Made by a program: the position numbers and the translations under genes. Under the pieces are notes generated by a model, which saw nothing but the letters and a program-made list of their open reading frames with translations, searched no databases and was not told where the DNA came from. Below, piece by piece: positions 17,204 through 26,294 of a stretch of DNA of 62,786 nucleotides. The stretch's first letter is position 1. Every line of letters starts with the position of its first letter. The DNA is from Deltaproteobacteria bacterium (GTDB lineage: Bacteria; Desulfobacterota; Binatia; UBA1149; SPBQ01): contig JAJCZM010000031.1 of assembly GCA_029262375.1 (NCBI GenBank), positions 1-62,786 on the forward strand, given 5' to 3'.

Positions 17204-18352
17204 ATGATTTCCAAATTCGACGACTACGCGATCCATCAAAGCTTTACGCCGGTCAATGAACCCGGGCCCAGCGATCGCAACTTCTATGATCGCTATTGGT
17301 TTAACGGATTTGATGTGGACGGGGCGTTCACGTTCGAGTTCGGTTTCGGCATCTATCCCAACAGGTTCGTCCAGGACGGACACTTCGGTGTCGTCATCGA
17401 TGGAGTACAGCACTGCTTTCACGCGTCACGGCGTGCGCCCAAAGAACGAAGCGAATCGACGATCGGCGCGTTGCGTGTCGAGATCGTGTCGCCGCTGCGA
17501 ACGGTACGCGTGGTGCTTAGCCCCGGAGCGGGGAACGACACGCCGCTGAGTTGCGATCTGACTTTCGAGGCGGTGACCTGCCCGACGCAAGAGCCCGAGA
17601 ATCTCATGTTCGACGATGGCCGACTGATCATGAAGAACACACGCTTCACGCAGTTCGGTCGCTGGCGCGGTCATTTTGTGGTCGGCGATCGACGTGTCGA
17701 GGTCGATCACACGACGACGCAAGGCACGCGCGATCGGTCTTGGGGAGTCAGGCCGGTCGGCGAGTCCGAGGCCGGTGCTCCGAGCCGGCTCAATGCCGAG
17801 CCGAGCGTGTATTGGTCGTGGATGCCGATCCAGTTCGACGATATTTGCACGCAATTCGGCTCGTTCGAAGATCCCGATAGCAATCCCACTCAGATCAGCG
17901 CGTGCATGGTGCCGCGTTACGACGATCCGAACGCGGTCCCCGAAGGCGAGGAGCCGGGCCACCAAGAGCTCATCGAAATCTCACACCACAATCATTTCGA
18001 GTCGGGGACGCGACGCCCGGAACGCGCCGAACTGCATTTCACGGATCCGCGATCGGGACGTTTCGACGTCGAGTTGGAGCCTCTCATTCGCTTCTACATG
18101 CTCGGTGTAGGCTATCAGCACCCGGAGTGGGGACACGGGTTCTGGAAGGGCGAGTTGGCGCACGCGTACGAGTCGTTCAGCGTCGAAGATCTCGACCCGC
18201 TCGACTACAAACACATCCATCTGCACACGATCTGTCGCGCGAAAATGAAGGGGCCCGACCGCGAGCGAGTCGGGACGGGGATTGTCGAGACGGTGGTGTT
18301 CGGTCGCCACGACCGCTCCGGCTTTCGCGAGCTCCTCGATGGCGCGCCCTGA
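17204..18352 (+). CDS. Uncharacterised DUF7064-like beta-rich protein
   Basis: A 382-residue soluble protein beginning with FDDYAIHQSFTPVNEPGPSD. It contains paired aromatic-rich segments (FYDRYWFNGFDVDG, RFTQFGRWRGHFVVGD, YWSWMPIQFDDICTQF). These recall the DUF7064/7065 proteins and CrtC-like lipocalin-type barrels that accompany APH-type phosphotransferases and acyl-CoA genes. A convergent phosphotransferase lies 7 bp beyond its stop, in line with that association. GGGAAGAG precedes the ATG. The function is unknown; a lipid- or polyketide-binding role is a guess. Confidence 0.6.
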   Translation: MISKFDDYAIHQSFTPVNEPGPSDRNFYDRYWFNGFDVDGAFTFEFGFGIYPNRFVQDGHFGVVIDGVQHCFHASRRAPKERSESTIGALRVEIVSPLRTVRVVLSPGAGNDTPLSCDLTFEAVTCPTQEPENLMFDDGRLIMKNTRFTQFGRWRGHFVVGDRRVEVDHTTTQGTRDRSWGVRPVGESEAGAPSRLNAEPSVYWSWMPIQFDDICTQFGSFEDPDSNPTQISACMVPRYDDPNAVPEGEEPGHQELIEISHHNHFESGTRRPERAELHFTDPRSGRFDVELEPLIRFYMLGVGYQHPEWGHGFWKGELAHAYESFSVEDLDPLDYKHIHLHTICRAKMKGPDRERVGTGIVETVVFGRHDRSGFRELLDGAP

Positions 18353-18359
18353 GTAGACG

Positions 18360-19430
18360 TCAGGCGCCGACTTCGTCCAGCACTTTCGCGAGCAATCCGC
18401 TGACGGTGTTGTTCAGGTGAAAATCCGAATCCTGCTCGATCAGTTCGTAGTGCTTAAACTGATTACCTAACCGGATCATGATGACCGAGAAGCGGAACGC
18501 GGCCCAGACCTCGTAGTAGTCGATCGTCGAGCGGGCGTCGAGGCCGGTCAATTTCTCCCAGCGCGCAATCGTCTCGTCGCGTTCCGGCAGGCCTTCGAGG
18601 CGCTCAGCGCCGATTCCCTCGCAGTGGTGCCGATCTACGAAGAGGAACCAAGCCAGATCCGCGGCAGGGTTTCCGAGCGTCGCCATTTCCCAATCGATGA
18701 CGGCGATGCAGCCGCTGTCGTCGAAGATCTCGTTGCCGATGCGCGCGTCACCCCACAAAAGACGCACGGGCTCGTTGGTGGGTTTATTCGCAAGCAACCA
18801 GGCGTACGCGCGCTCGAACAGAGCCGACTCCTCGCCGTCGAGCGCCCAGTCGAGAAACTCGCGGTAGAAATGCAGCTGCTGGTCGATGCCCGTTGCGCCG
18901 CGTGCAGGCTCGTCGAGGAATCCGAAGTCCAGCGCCTGCCAGTCGCAGGTGTGTACCTGGGCCATCGCTTCGAGCCCCGACCACCAGACCCTTGCGCGCT
19001 CAGCGGGGGCCGCGTCGAACATCCAGCCTTCCATGTGATAGGGCGGCCGATCGGGTGGGATCCGTCCTTCGAGACGGTCCATGACGTAAAACGGTGAGCC
19101 GAGGACGCCTTCGTCCTCCTCCAGCCACAGCATGGTCGGTACGGGAACCCCGATACTTGCGAGCGTGTGCATGCAGCGGAACTGGATGGAGATGTCGTAG
19201 ACGGGAAAGACGGGGAATCCGGTCGGTTTCAGGCGCACCACCAAAGGGTGGGACTTGCGCCCGCTGCCGTCGTCCCACTCGGCGTCGAACATGAGGGTAT
19301 CGCTCGAGAAACCCGTATCTTGCGGACCGCCGAGACTGGTCAGCTCGACGGGCGCTTCTACCTTCGCCGTGAGCCAGTCCCTGAGTTGGGCGGTGGTTTT
19401 TTCGATGTCTCTTTCCTGCGGTTGCGGCAT
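18360..19430 (-). CDS. APH-type phosphotransferase family protein
   Basis: A 356-residue member of the aminoglycoside phosphotransferase/choline kinase fold. It has a nucleotide-binding N-lobe (LVVRLKPTGFPV), the catalytic loop LLWGDARIGNEI (Trp in place of the usual His before Gly-Asp) and the metal-binding VIDWEMATLGNPAADLAW. This subgroup is found with acyl-CoA dehydrogenases and ligases in lipid or steroid catabolism and probably phosphorylates a hydroxylated intermediate rather than an antibiotic. The ATG is at 19430. Confidence 0.83.
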   Translation of the reverse strand: MPQPQERDIEKTTAQLRDWLTAKVEAPVELTSLGGPQDTGFSSDTLMFDAEWDDGSGRKSHPLVVRLKPTGFPVFPVYDISIQFRCMHTLASIGVPVPTMLWLEEDEGVLGSPFYVMDRLEGRIPPDRPPYHMEGWMFDAAPAERARVWWSGLEAMAQVHTCDWQALDFGFLDEPARGATGIDQQLHFYREFLDWALDGEESALFERAYAWLLANKPTNEPVRLLWGDARIGNEIFDDSGCIAVIDWEMATLGNPAADLAWFLFVDRHHCEGIGAERLEGLPERDETIARWEKLTGLDARSTIDYYEVWAAFRFSVIMIRLGNQFKHYELIEQDSDFHLNNTVSGLLAKVLDEVGA

Positions 19431-19789
19431 GTAGCTGAGCTCCCTCGTCCGGCAGCGGATCGTGCCAGATCGCGCCGTGCACTCAACCGACGCGTCGGCG
19501 TACGGCGAGTTTTAGAAATTCTTTGGCTCGCTGACGCGACGGCCGGTTCGAAACGCGATAAAACAGAGGGCCGGCACGCGCGCGCGAACTTGGTCCAGCG
19601 TCGTACGGAGTCTCCCTAGCAGGCCTAGCGCAGACCCCGTAGACGCGCGGTTACAAGTGTCACATCGAACGTTTTGTCGATCCGAGCTTCGGAGCGGCAA
19701 CGTCACGCATGCGTCGTTACTCGGACGTTGCTCGGCATGAAACTCGGAGAATTTGACGAATTTTGCGCGCACTCCGCATGCACGATCGC
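19431..19789. other. Intergenic region before the polysaccharide locus
   Basis: About 360 bp without a gene I can support. It separates the divergent phosphotransferase and beta-helix genes. Apart from the sigma-54-like site at its right edge I see no repeat, terminator or RNA gene. Confidence 0.4.
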
Positions 19790-19805
19790 TGGCACGCGTA
19801 CTGCT
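19790..19805 (+). promoter_or_regulatory. Sigma-54-type promoter for the beta-helix lipoprotein
   Basis: The sequence tggcacgcgtactgct matches TGGCACG-N4-TTGCW at all but one base and keeps the GG-N10-GC core. It lies 97 bp upstream of the ATG at 19902, and a leader of that length is reasonable. Confidence 0.65.
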
Positions 19806-19901
19806 CTAATTAACCCATCGCCATCACGGCGGTTGGCGCATGCGAGAAAGCATGCGTTTGACGATCTGCAGCAGCAGCCTTTGCGGAGGGGCGGAAGCGA
19901 T

Positions 19902-21815
19902 ATGCGGAACGGGGGTTCAACGAGCGGCCGTCGTCTTTTGACGACGGCCGCCGTTATCATCATTGGTGCGTTTGCCGGCGGCTGCACGGAGCCGGCGCAA
20001 GCCGCTTCTTACTATGTGTGCGACTGCCTCGAGGCGGCCGACGCGCAGTGTCTACCGGGCGACGACAGCGCCGACGGTCGTACGCCCAGCTCGGCCTGGC
20101 GCAGTTACGACATGGCACGAACGGCGTTCAGCGCGATCGAAGCCGGCGATCGTATTCGATTCTGCCGCGGTGGCGCATTCGACGCCGGTACCAGTGGCCG
20201 ATGGGTCAACGACGCTTGCCGCGTCGATCGTCCATGCACGATTACAGACTATCTCCCCGGTTGGGCCGGCGGCGACGAGATGCGGCCGGTGATCCGGCAG
20301 GAGCGACCGGGCGGCTACGGATTCGCATTCGAGAACGGTGGTCCGGCTCGACATGAGGAAGGGTACGTTCTGGAGAACCTCGATATTCGTGGTCTCGTCG
20401 ATGGGGGCTCCGCCCGATTCGGCGTGTTTCTCTACAACGACGTAGACGATGTCACGATACGCAACGTCCACGTCGAAGGCTTCAATGTCGGCGTGCACGT
20501 GGGCAGCTCGAACGAGTGCGCCGAAGATGACGCTGTCTGCGACGGTGTCAACGATCGGATCTCGCTCATAGATTCCTCCGTAATGTACAACAGCGAGCAA
20601 GGCTGGCTAGGTGGTTCGAGCGGGTCGGTCATCGAAGGGAACTATTTCGAAGGCAACGGCACGCGCGCGATATTCGATCACAACATCTACGTCAGTAGCA
20701 CCGTCGCAGAGACCGTCGGGATGCGTGTGGTAGGGAATCGCTCGTATCGCTCGGCGCCACAGGCAGCCGGCGAATGCGGCGGCGCATCGCTGGTCGTACA
20801 CGGGAATCACACCGACCTGGCGATTTCCGGCAACACCATCTGGGAAGACGTTGGCGCAGCGCAAGAAGAGTGCTGGGGCATTGCGGTGGATCCGGGCTAC
20901 AGCAGTGCAGAGGCGTTTACCGACGTCATCGTCAGTGGCAACACCGTTCGCAACGTCGGCAATGTCGGGATCGGCGTTGCCGCATGTGTTGCATGCACGA
21001 TTGAAAACAACGTCGTGGTGAGCGAGCAGGCCTTCGCGGTGCGCGCTATTGCAGCACCCGATCGTACCGCCGGCGACGGGGATGCCGAGATGACCGGTGT
21101 GACGGTGCGTAGCAACTCCATCTACCTCGCCGGTGATAGCGACTCGAGCATCGGCATCGTCATGAGCGGGGAGGGTACCGGGCACAAGGTGGTGAGCAAC
21201 GCGATTCACTACGCAGGGGCAGGCAACGACTTCAGCTGCCTCAACGCCACCCTCCCGACCGGGGCCTACGACGTCATTGACTACAACGTCTGTCACTTCC
21301 CGCGGGCCGGTTCCGGGGCTGAATGGGCCGACGGTATCGGCGGCACCGCCGATCGATCGCTTTTGCGCTGGAACAGGCAAACCGGTTTCGATGAGCATTC
21401 GAGGATGGCCGACCCGGGGTTTCATGCTCCCGGAGCCCCCGACTACGACTTGCGAGCAACAGCCGAAGACGCCGACCTGATCGGCGCCGGCGATCCCACC
21501 GAGAGCTCGCTGTATGATTTCTTTGCGCGTCTACGCGGCGGCTTCCCCGATGCGGGCGCCTATCAACAGGGCAACGCGGTGCGCTCGAGGCAAAACGACG
21601 GCCTGCGCCCACGGCAGCGGCGTATGCGGCGTCTGCGCGACGCTCTGACCACCTGTTCTTGCGCTCGCGCCCGTCTGCGTCACGATGGCGATGCAGGCCA
21701 TGCCGCAGAGATCGTCGGCAGCGATGGGATCACCGCGCCGCCGCGTCCGATCGCCAGGGTTCGTGCTCAGCTACGCAAGTGCCGAGCGCTGCTGCGAGCT
21801 GATCGAACCTCGTAA
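19902..21815 (+). CDS. Right-handed beta-helix lipoprotein
   Basis: A 637-residue surface or periplasmic protein. The ATG at 19902 follows GGAGGGG by a good distance. The signal peptide ends AFAGGC, a lipobox. The body has many short repeats of the form NxxxxNxVxxxG (VISGNTV-like, RVVGNRSYRS, IEGNYFEGNG, VRSNSIYL), the pattern of a parallel beta-helix as in pectate lyases, alginate epimerases and surface adhesins. It ends with PDAGAYQ, a common end of such domains, followed by an Arg/Cys-rich tail of about 95 residues. Its place at the head of the polysaccharide locus suggests it binds or trims the polymer. Confidence 0.8.
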   Translation: MRNGGSTSGRRLLTTAAVIIIGAFAGGCTEPAQAASYYVCDCLEAADAQCLPGDDSADGRTPSSAWRSYDMARTAFSAIEAGDRIRFCRGGAFDAGTSGRWVNDACRVDRPCTITDYLPGWAGGDEMRPVIRQERPGGYGFAFENGGPARHEEGYVLENLDIRGLVDGGSARFGVFLYNDVDDVTIRNVHVEGFNVGVHVGSSNECAEDDAVCDGVNDRISLIDSSVMYNSEQGWLGGSSGSVIEGNYFEGNGTRAIFDHNIYVSSTVAETVGMRVVGNRSYRSAPQAAGECGGASLVVHGNHTDLAISGNTIWEDVGAAQEECWGIAVDPGYSSAEAFTDVIVSGNTVRNVGNVGIGVAACVACTIENNVVVSEQAFAVRAIAAPDRTAGDGDAEMTGVTVRSNSIYLAGDSDSSIGIVMSGEGTGHKVVSNAIHYAGAGNDFSCLNATLPTGAYDVIDYNVCHFPRAGSGAEWADGIGGTADRSLLRWNRQTGFDEHSRMADPGFHAPGAPDYDLRATAEDADLIGAGDPTESSLYDFFARLRGGFPDAGAYQQGNAVRSRQNDGLRPRQRRMRRLRDALTTCSCARARLRHDGDAGHAAEIVGSDGITAPPRPIARVRAQLRKCRALLRADRTS

Positions 21816-21917
21816 CATCTGCTTGGGCGGGCTACGTGACTGACTGCGCTGCGATGCTTCAGCAGCAATACGTGCGTGTCGTTTTGCCCTAATTTTTCAG
21901 GCTGTTTTGGGTACTTC

Positions 21918-21933
21918 TGGCATACCGGTTGCT
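21918..21933 (+). promoter_or_regulatory. Sigma-54-type promoter for the PHP gene
   Basis: The sequence tggcataccggttgct carries TGGCA and TTGCT with a GG-N10-GC core. It sits 52 bp before the ATG at 21985. An AT-rich stretch (cctaatttttcagg) precedes it. Confidence 0.7.
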
Positions 21934-21984
21934 CCTACCAGCGCACCGAACGCGTTACTGACGCGCAGCTTAGGAGCCGAGAAC

Positions 21985-22815
21985 ATGAACATCCGATCCC
22001 GATCCAACGATACCGACCGCAAGAAGGGAATGCTGAAGGTAGAGCTTCATTGCCATACTTCAGCAGACCCCGTCGACAACTTGCCACTTGATATCGTTTC
22101 GACGATCGAGCGGGCCGCGGAGTTCGGCTACGACGCCATCGCGATGACTCATCACGATGCGTACTACAAGCACACCGATGAGGCGCTTGAGGCGTCAGAG
22201 CGCACGGGGGTATTGGTGCTTCCCGGCGTAGAGGCCACGCTGGACAACAACGGCCACGTGTTGATCATCAACTGCGGCTCAGAGGTCGAAGGGATTCGTT
22301 CCCTCGACGATCTCGCGCGTATTCGCAGACCCGAGCACCTGGTGATCGCTGCGCATCCCTTCTATCCCGGCTTCGGATTGGGCGAGGAACTGCTCGAGCG
22401 CTACTCGACATTGTTCGATGGGGTGGAGTGGTCGCACTTCTGGAATCACTACACGATTCGACCGAACCTTCGCGCCCATCAGTTCTGTCGCCGCCATGAC
22501 CTTCCGTTGGTCGGTACCGGTGACATCCACGTACCTTCTCAGATCAACCACACTTACGCCTTGGTGAATGCGGAGAAGAATCCCGCGTCGATCACCGAAG
22601 CCGTACGAGCCGGCCAAGTCGAGCTGGTGACCGAGCCACTGAGCTTCTTCGAGATGGCATCGTTCTTTGCGGAGTTGACCTGGCGAAACCAGCTGACTTC
22701 GACGAAGTTCTGGAAACAGCTCGGCCACGATCTGTTCGACCGAGGTCGCCCGGCGAGTGGCGGACTGACGATCCCGGACGCAGGCCAACTGGCACTCAGG
22801 CCGCTACACGCGTAG
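21985..22815 (+). CDS. PHP-domain phosphoesterase
   Basis: A 276-residue metal-dependent phosphoesterase with the PHP motifs in order: ELHCHTS (H22, H24), AMTHHD (H56, H57, D58), AAHPF (H124) and TGDIHVP (D180, H182). PHP enzymes hydrolyse phosphoesters (histidinol phosphate, nucleotides, RNA ends or, in some capsule loci, phosphotyrosine). AGGAG lies 8 nt before the ATG. It has its own predicted sigma-54 promoter inside the polysaccharide locus, which hints at a role in polymer production, but the substrate cannot be read from the sequence. Confidence 0.8.
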   Translation: MNIRSRSNDTDRKKGMLKVELHCHTSADPVDNLPLDIVSTIERAAEFGYDAIAMTHHDAYYKHTDEALEASERTGVLVLPGVEATLDNNGHVLIINCGSEVEGIRSLDDLARIRRPEHLVIAAHPFYPGFGLGEELLERYSTLFDGVEWSHFWNHYTIRPNLRAHQFCRRHDLPLVGTGDIHVPSQINHTYALVNAEKNPASITEAVRAGQVELVTEPLSFFEMASFFAELTWRNQLTSTKFWKQLGHDLFDRGRPASGGLTIPDAGQLALRPLHA

Positions 22816-22836
22816 TCGGCACGGTTCAAGCGCTAG

Positions 22837-24681
22837 CTACTTCGACGGCTGCGACGCGCTGCTTGCGCGTTTGCGGCTTGTCGTCTTGGTTTTGCGCACG
22901 CGCTTTGCGGTCGCACTCGACCTGGTCGTCTTGCTGAGCGGCTTGCCAGCGGGCTTCGCGGAAACGACCTTTGCCGGTATCCCGACCGCGCTCGCGCCGG
23001 CCGGCACATCGCACAGTACGACACTGAGCGCACCGACCTTGGCACCCTTGCCCAGCGTGACGCCGCCGAGTACCTGAGAATACGCGCCTAGTTCGACGTC
23101 GTCTTCGAGGACCGGCACCGGCCCGTCCTCGTGCCGATTACCGAGCGTACAGCCTTGGCGAAACGTACAGTTCGCACCGATCTTGGCTTCGTTGTGCACG
23201 AAGATCCCGCCGAAGTGATGAATGCGGAACCCCGGTCCGATATCGACACTCTTAGGAATGCCGACGCCCACCAACACCTCGGTCGCTCTGTAGAGCAGCC
23301 AGTACGTCTTGTCGAAAATCTTCTTCTTCAAACCGGCGGGAAGGTTGTCCACGCGGCGGCCGAAACGGTAGACGGCTACCGCCCACAGTGATTGTTCACG
23401 CATCCACGGCTTGGCGCCGTAGCGAGCCTTATCTGCCTGCCAGGCTGCGTCGTCGGCCGCCTTCGTGGGGGCTGTGATGGCCGGCGCTTCGGTTCGGGTT
23501 TTCGCAGCCGCGGCGGCCGCTTTCGGCGGGGCGGTCTCGACGGTCTCGGGTTTGGCCGGAGCATTGTCGGTCGCAATCGGCGCGCGCGATTTGTGAGCGC
23601 CCAGCGAGGTGCCGCGGTTCGTCATGTAGCGCCACTGGCCGAGAACGTGTGCGAACTTCGAAATGACGGTGAGCCCGCCGTAGGCGGCAGCGAGCGCTAG
23701 CGGTTGTCCGTTGCGACTTGCCCGCGCTGCTATGCGAAGACTCTGTGCGGGAAGCGCGAGGAGCCCGGTGCCAACGACCGCGGCTGACATCGCCGGCCCA
23801 CCGGCTGCGGCGCCGACCATACCGGCGGAGGCGATGGCGGCGGGCAGGCCGATTCCCCAAACGCGCGCGCTTTTGACGGTGCTGACAAACAGTTGATCGG
23901 GGCCCGAGCCGAATCGGGTCGCGACGTCGAGTGCGCCGTATCCGGTGCGGACTTGGCGGCTCCACCATTGGCGGAAACTCAAGATCGCGGAATCGTGCAG
24001 GCACATGAGCGTGTCCACGCGGCGAATCTTCCAGCCATAGCTGCGCAGACGTTGGCAGAGTTCCGGCTCCTCGCCGGCAGCTACCGTGGCGTCAAAACCG
24101 CCTACCTTTTCGAAAGCGCTGCGCTTGATCATGAAGATCCCGCCGCAAGCACTGACTTCGCCGATCGTCTTCGCCCACTCGAGATCGCAGAGGCGGTTGT
24201 ATATGGAGGCTTCCGGAGATTTCTCGTGCAAGAGGCCGCAAACGGCCGCCAGCTTGGGCTCGCCACCCAGCACGTCTACCGCACGGTCGAGCCATCCGGC
24301 GTCGAGTTCGCAATCGCCGTCAACGAACTGCACGCAACGGGCGTCGGGGACGAGCTCGGTCAGTCGTGCGAAGCCGGCGTTACGAGCGCGCGCGGCATTG
24401 AAGGGCTTCGACATGTCCAGATCGACGACGGATGCGCCGAGCGACTGCGCAAGCTCACCGCTGCCGTCGGTACTGGCGGAGTCGACGTAGACGATTTGCG
24501 CGCGTTTGCTGTCGACGGAGAGCAGGCAGCGGCGCAGACGCTCGCCCTCGTTTCGTCCGATGATGACGACGCCGAAATCTTTTTTGCTCTTCTTGTTGGC
24601 CTTACTCGTCTTTCCAGTACTGCTCATACCACCCACACCGTCCACTCCGCTCGTCTTGGTCATGTTTCCTTGGCCCGCCAT
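22837..24681 (-). CDS. Fusion: GT2 glycosyltransferase + serine-acetyltransferase-like domain
   Basis: A 614-residue two-domain protein. Residues about 36-260 form a family-2 glycosyltransferase (VVIIGRNEGERLRRCL, VDSASTDGSG, FVDGDCELD at 119-127). A hydrophobic region follows (about 275-345). After an Ala/Lys linker, residues about 425-574 form a left-handed beta-helix acyltransferase (WMREQSLWAVAVYRFG, GFRIHHFGGIFVHNEAKIG, GNRHEDGPVPVLEDDVELG, VGIPAKVV). The C-terminus is a Lys/Arg/Ser-rich tail. The protein probably adds a sugar and O-acetylates a polysaccharide precursor at the membrane. GGAGG 9 nt before the ATG at 24681 supports the start. The two activities are usually separate genes. 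Confidence 0.85.
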   Translation of the reverse strand: MAGQGNMTKTSGVDGVGGMSSTGKTSKANKKSKKDFGVVIIGRNEGERLRRCLLSVDSKRAQIVYVDSASTDGSGELAQSLGASVVDLDMSKPFNAARARNAGFARLTELVPDARCVQFVDGDCELDAGWLDRAVDVLGGEPKLAAVCGLLHEKSPEASIYNRLCDLEWAKTIGEVSACGGIFMIKRSAFEKVGGFDATVAAGEEPELCQRLRSYGWKIRRVDTLMCLHDSAILSFRQWWSRQVRTGYGALDVATRFGSGPDQLFVSTVKSARVWGIGLPAAIASAGMVGAAAGGPAMSAAVVGTGLLALPAQSLRIAARASRNGQPLALAAAYGGLTVISKFAHVLGQWRYMTNRGTSLGAHKSRAPIATDNAPAKPETVETAPPKAAAAAAKTRTEAPAITAPTKAADDAAWQADKARYGAKPWMREQSLWAVAVYRFGRRVDNLPAGLKKKIFDKTYWLLYRATEVLVGVGIPKSVDIGPGFRIHHFGGIFVHNEAKIGANCTFRQGCTLGNRHEDGPVPVLEDDVELGAYSQVLGGVTLGKGAKVGALSVVLCDVPAGASAVGIPAKVVSAKPAGKPLSKTTRSSATAKRVRKTKTTSRKRASSASQPSK

Positions 24682-24694
24682 CGTGCTGATCCTC

Positions 24695-24722
24695 CATCAC
24701 TCATCACCCGTCACCCATCACC
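24695..24722 (-). repeat. Degenerate GGTGATG tandem repeat in the leader of the fusion gene
   Basis: On the minus strand GGTGATGG, GGTGACGG, GGTGATGA and GTGATGG follow one another just before the Shine-Dalgarno GGAGG of the fusion gene. The unit is 7-8 nt. Repeats of this kind near a ribosome site can affect translation if copy number varies. Confidence 0.45.
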
Positions 24723-24872
24723 GTCGGTCGCGTTCGTCATGAGCTACGGCACAAATGACGACACAGCGGATGGACGGTCACCCTCCAGGCTAACAAAACA
24801 GGCGACGATGGCGCCGGGAAAACGTCACCGGGCCGATCGGTGAGGCGTAGTATGTAGGGTGGGGGTATTTCA

Positions 24873-25952
24873 ATGCTGCGTAGTCTACGTCGCGTCTCGC
24901 TTGTCACATTTTCGCTGTTCGTCGCCTTCTGGGTCGCTGAAGGGGTCGTTGGAACGGTAGCGCCGTTGCCGAAGGCGAATCTGCGCCTGTATCGAACGGA
25001 CCCGTATCTTCCGTACGCGCTGAAGGGCTCGATGTCGCAGCTCATCGACACCGGTGAGACGCGCTGGACGGTCCGCACCGCGGCGGATAGCTCGAGGATG
25101 GGACCGGTCGAACTTGCTCCTGGACAGCCGCATCTGCTCGGTCTGGGCGATTCGTTCGCGTTCGGATACGGGCTCGATACCGAGGAAACGACGTACGCAG
25201 TTGCTACAGCGAATGCCTCGATCCCGCCGATTCGAAACTATGGAGTTCCCGGTTACGGGCCGGCGCAGTATCGCGGAATGCTCACCCGACACGTAGAGGA
25301 TCCCGGCTTGCTGGGAGTCGTACTGACGACGTATCTGGGCAACGACATCCACGACACACTCTGGGACAAGAACGTCCCGGTCGTCGACGGATTTCTCACC
25401 TACCACAAGGCGGGCTTGCGCAGCGCATTGGCGACACGCAGCCAGATCTATCGAATCCTCAGCAACACCGCGCATCGTTTGGGCATCGGTCGGGGCGCCG
25501 ACTCGATCGAACTAGAGCGACAACTCATGGATCCGCGTGCGTGGCAGACCGGTGATCTCGCTGAGGCGCGCCGTGCCTATAGACTGGAGATGGTCGCGAT
25601 ACGCGACAGCTGTCGTGGCCGAGGGATCCCCTTACTCGTTCTCATCATTCCGCCTCATGCGGCGATCGACGACGCCCTGCGCGACCGATTGCTCGCGCAA
25701 CAGGGCGACGTGTCGGTATCCGAGGAGCTGGACGCACGGTTCGCCGTACGCGAAGTGCGCAGTATTCTCGACGAACTAGGCATCGAATTCGTCGATGCGA
25801 CACCGGTGCTGGCGAAGATGGGGAAGAACGTCTTTTTCCGCTTCGACGGCCACCTCACGCCTTCGGCCGCACGGGTGGTCGGTTTCGCGCTCGGCGAGCG
25901 ATTGGCGGAGATGACCTGGCGTGACCCCCAACGCCTCGCGCGGCGTGACTGA
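24873..25952 (+). CDS. SGNH/GDSL-fold hydrolase, membrane-anchored
   Basis: A 359-residue protein with one N-terminal membrane segment (residues 8-28) and an outside SGNH domain. Block I is LGLGDSFAFG (Ser 94), block III is LGNDIHD and block V is FDGHLTP, whose His is the likely catalytic residue. SGNH proteins in polysaccharide loci are often O-acetyltransferases or deacetylases of the polymer. It is divergent from the glycosyltransferase-acetyltransferase fusion, so the two may set the acetylation level together (inference). Confidence 0.75.
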   Translation: MLRSLRRVSLVTFSLFVAFWVAEGVVGTVAPLPKANLRLYRTDPYLPYALKGSMSQLIDTGETRWTVRTAADSSRMGPVELAPGQPHLLGLGDSFAFGYGLDTEETTYAVATANASIPPIRNYGVPGYGPAQYRGMLTRHVEDPGLLGVVLTTYLGNDIHDTLWDKNVPVVDGFLTYHKAGLRSALATRSQIYRILSNTAHRLGIGRGADSIELERQLMDPRAWQTGDLAEARRAYRLEMVAIRDSCRGRGIPLLVLIIPPHAAIDDALRDRLLAQQGDVSVSEELDARFAVREVRSILDELGIEFVDATPVLAKMGKNVFFRFDGHLTPSAARVVGFALGERLAEMTWRDPQRLARRD

Positions 25953-26218
25953 GCCCGCAGAGTGAACATATTTCGAACTGCCGAGCGGCCCGCCTGCCAA
26001 ACTCGGAAACGCAACGCGAGCACAGCGCATGCCGTGCGCTACGCGGCGCTCCAAGACCGTCTGCCCCCTAACTCCGTATCAATCGCATAGGCCGCATAGG
26101 CGTCACAATCACGTCGATGTAGCGCATTTGTACGATGTGCGATTCGATGGCGAGCGCCGAATCGTCAAGTTAAACGCAAAAGATAGGGGTTTTCACGCAG
26201 GGGTTTTTCCGGAGGCCC
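25953..26218. other. Intergenic region, no gene seen
   Basis: About 265 bp after the SGNH gene. Open frames here show no conserved pattern or start signal. The right part turns AT-richer (gttaaacgcaaaagatagg) just upstream of the sigma-54-like site at 26219. Confidence 0.4.
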
Positions 26219-26234
26219 TGGCACTCCAATTGCT
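26219..26234 (+). promoter_or_regulatory. Sigma-54-type promoter with no firm gene directly after it
   Basis: The sequence tggcactccaattgct matches TGGCAC-N5-TTGCW fully, the best of the six sites. The nearest reading frame is a possible 74-aa protein at 26295 (61 bp away, with a purine-rich ribosome site). The nearest firm gene is the DUF1566 protein at 26723. Confidence 0.7.
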
Positions 26235-26294
26235 TCTGTCTAGTCGAGCGTGCAGATGGGCACGCGAGCATCAGGAGACCGGAAGAAGTCAGTC

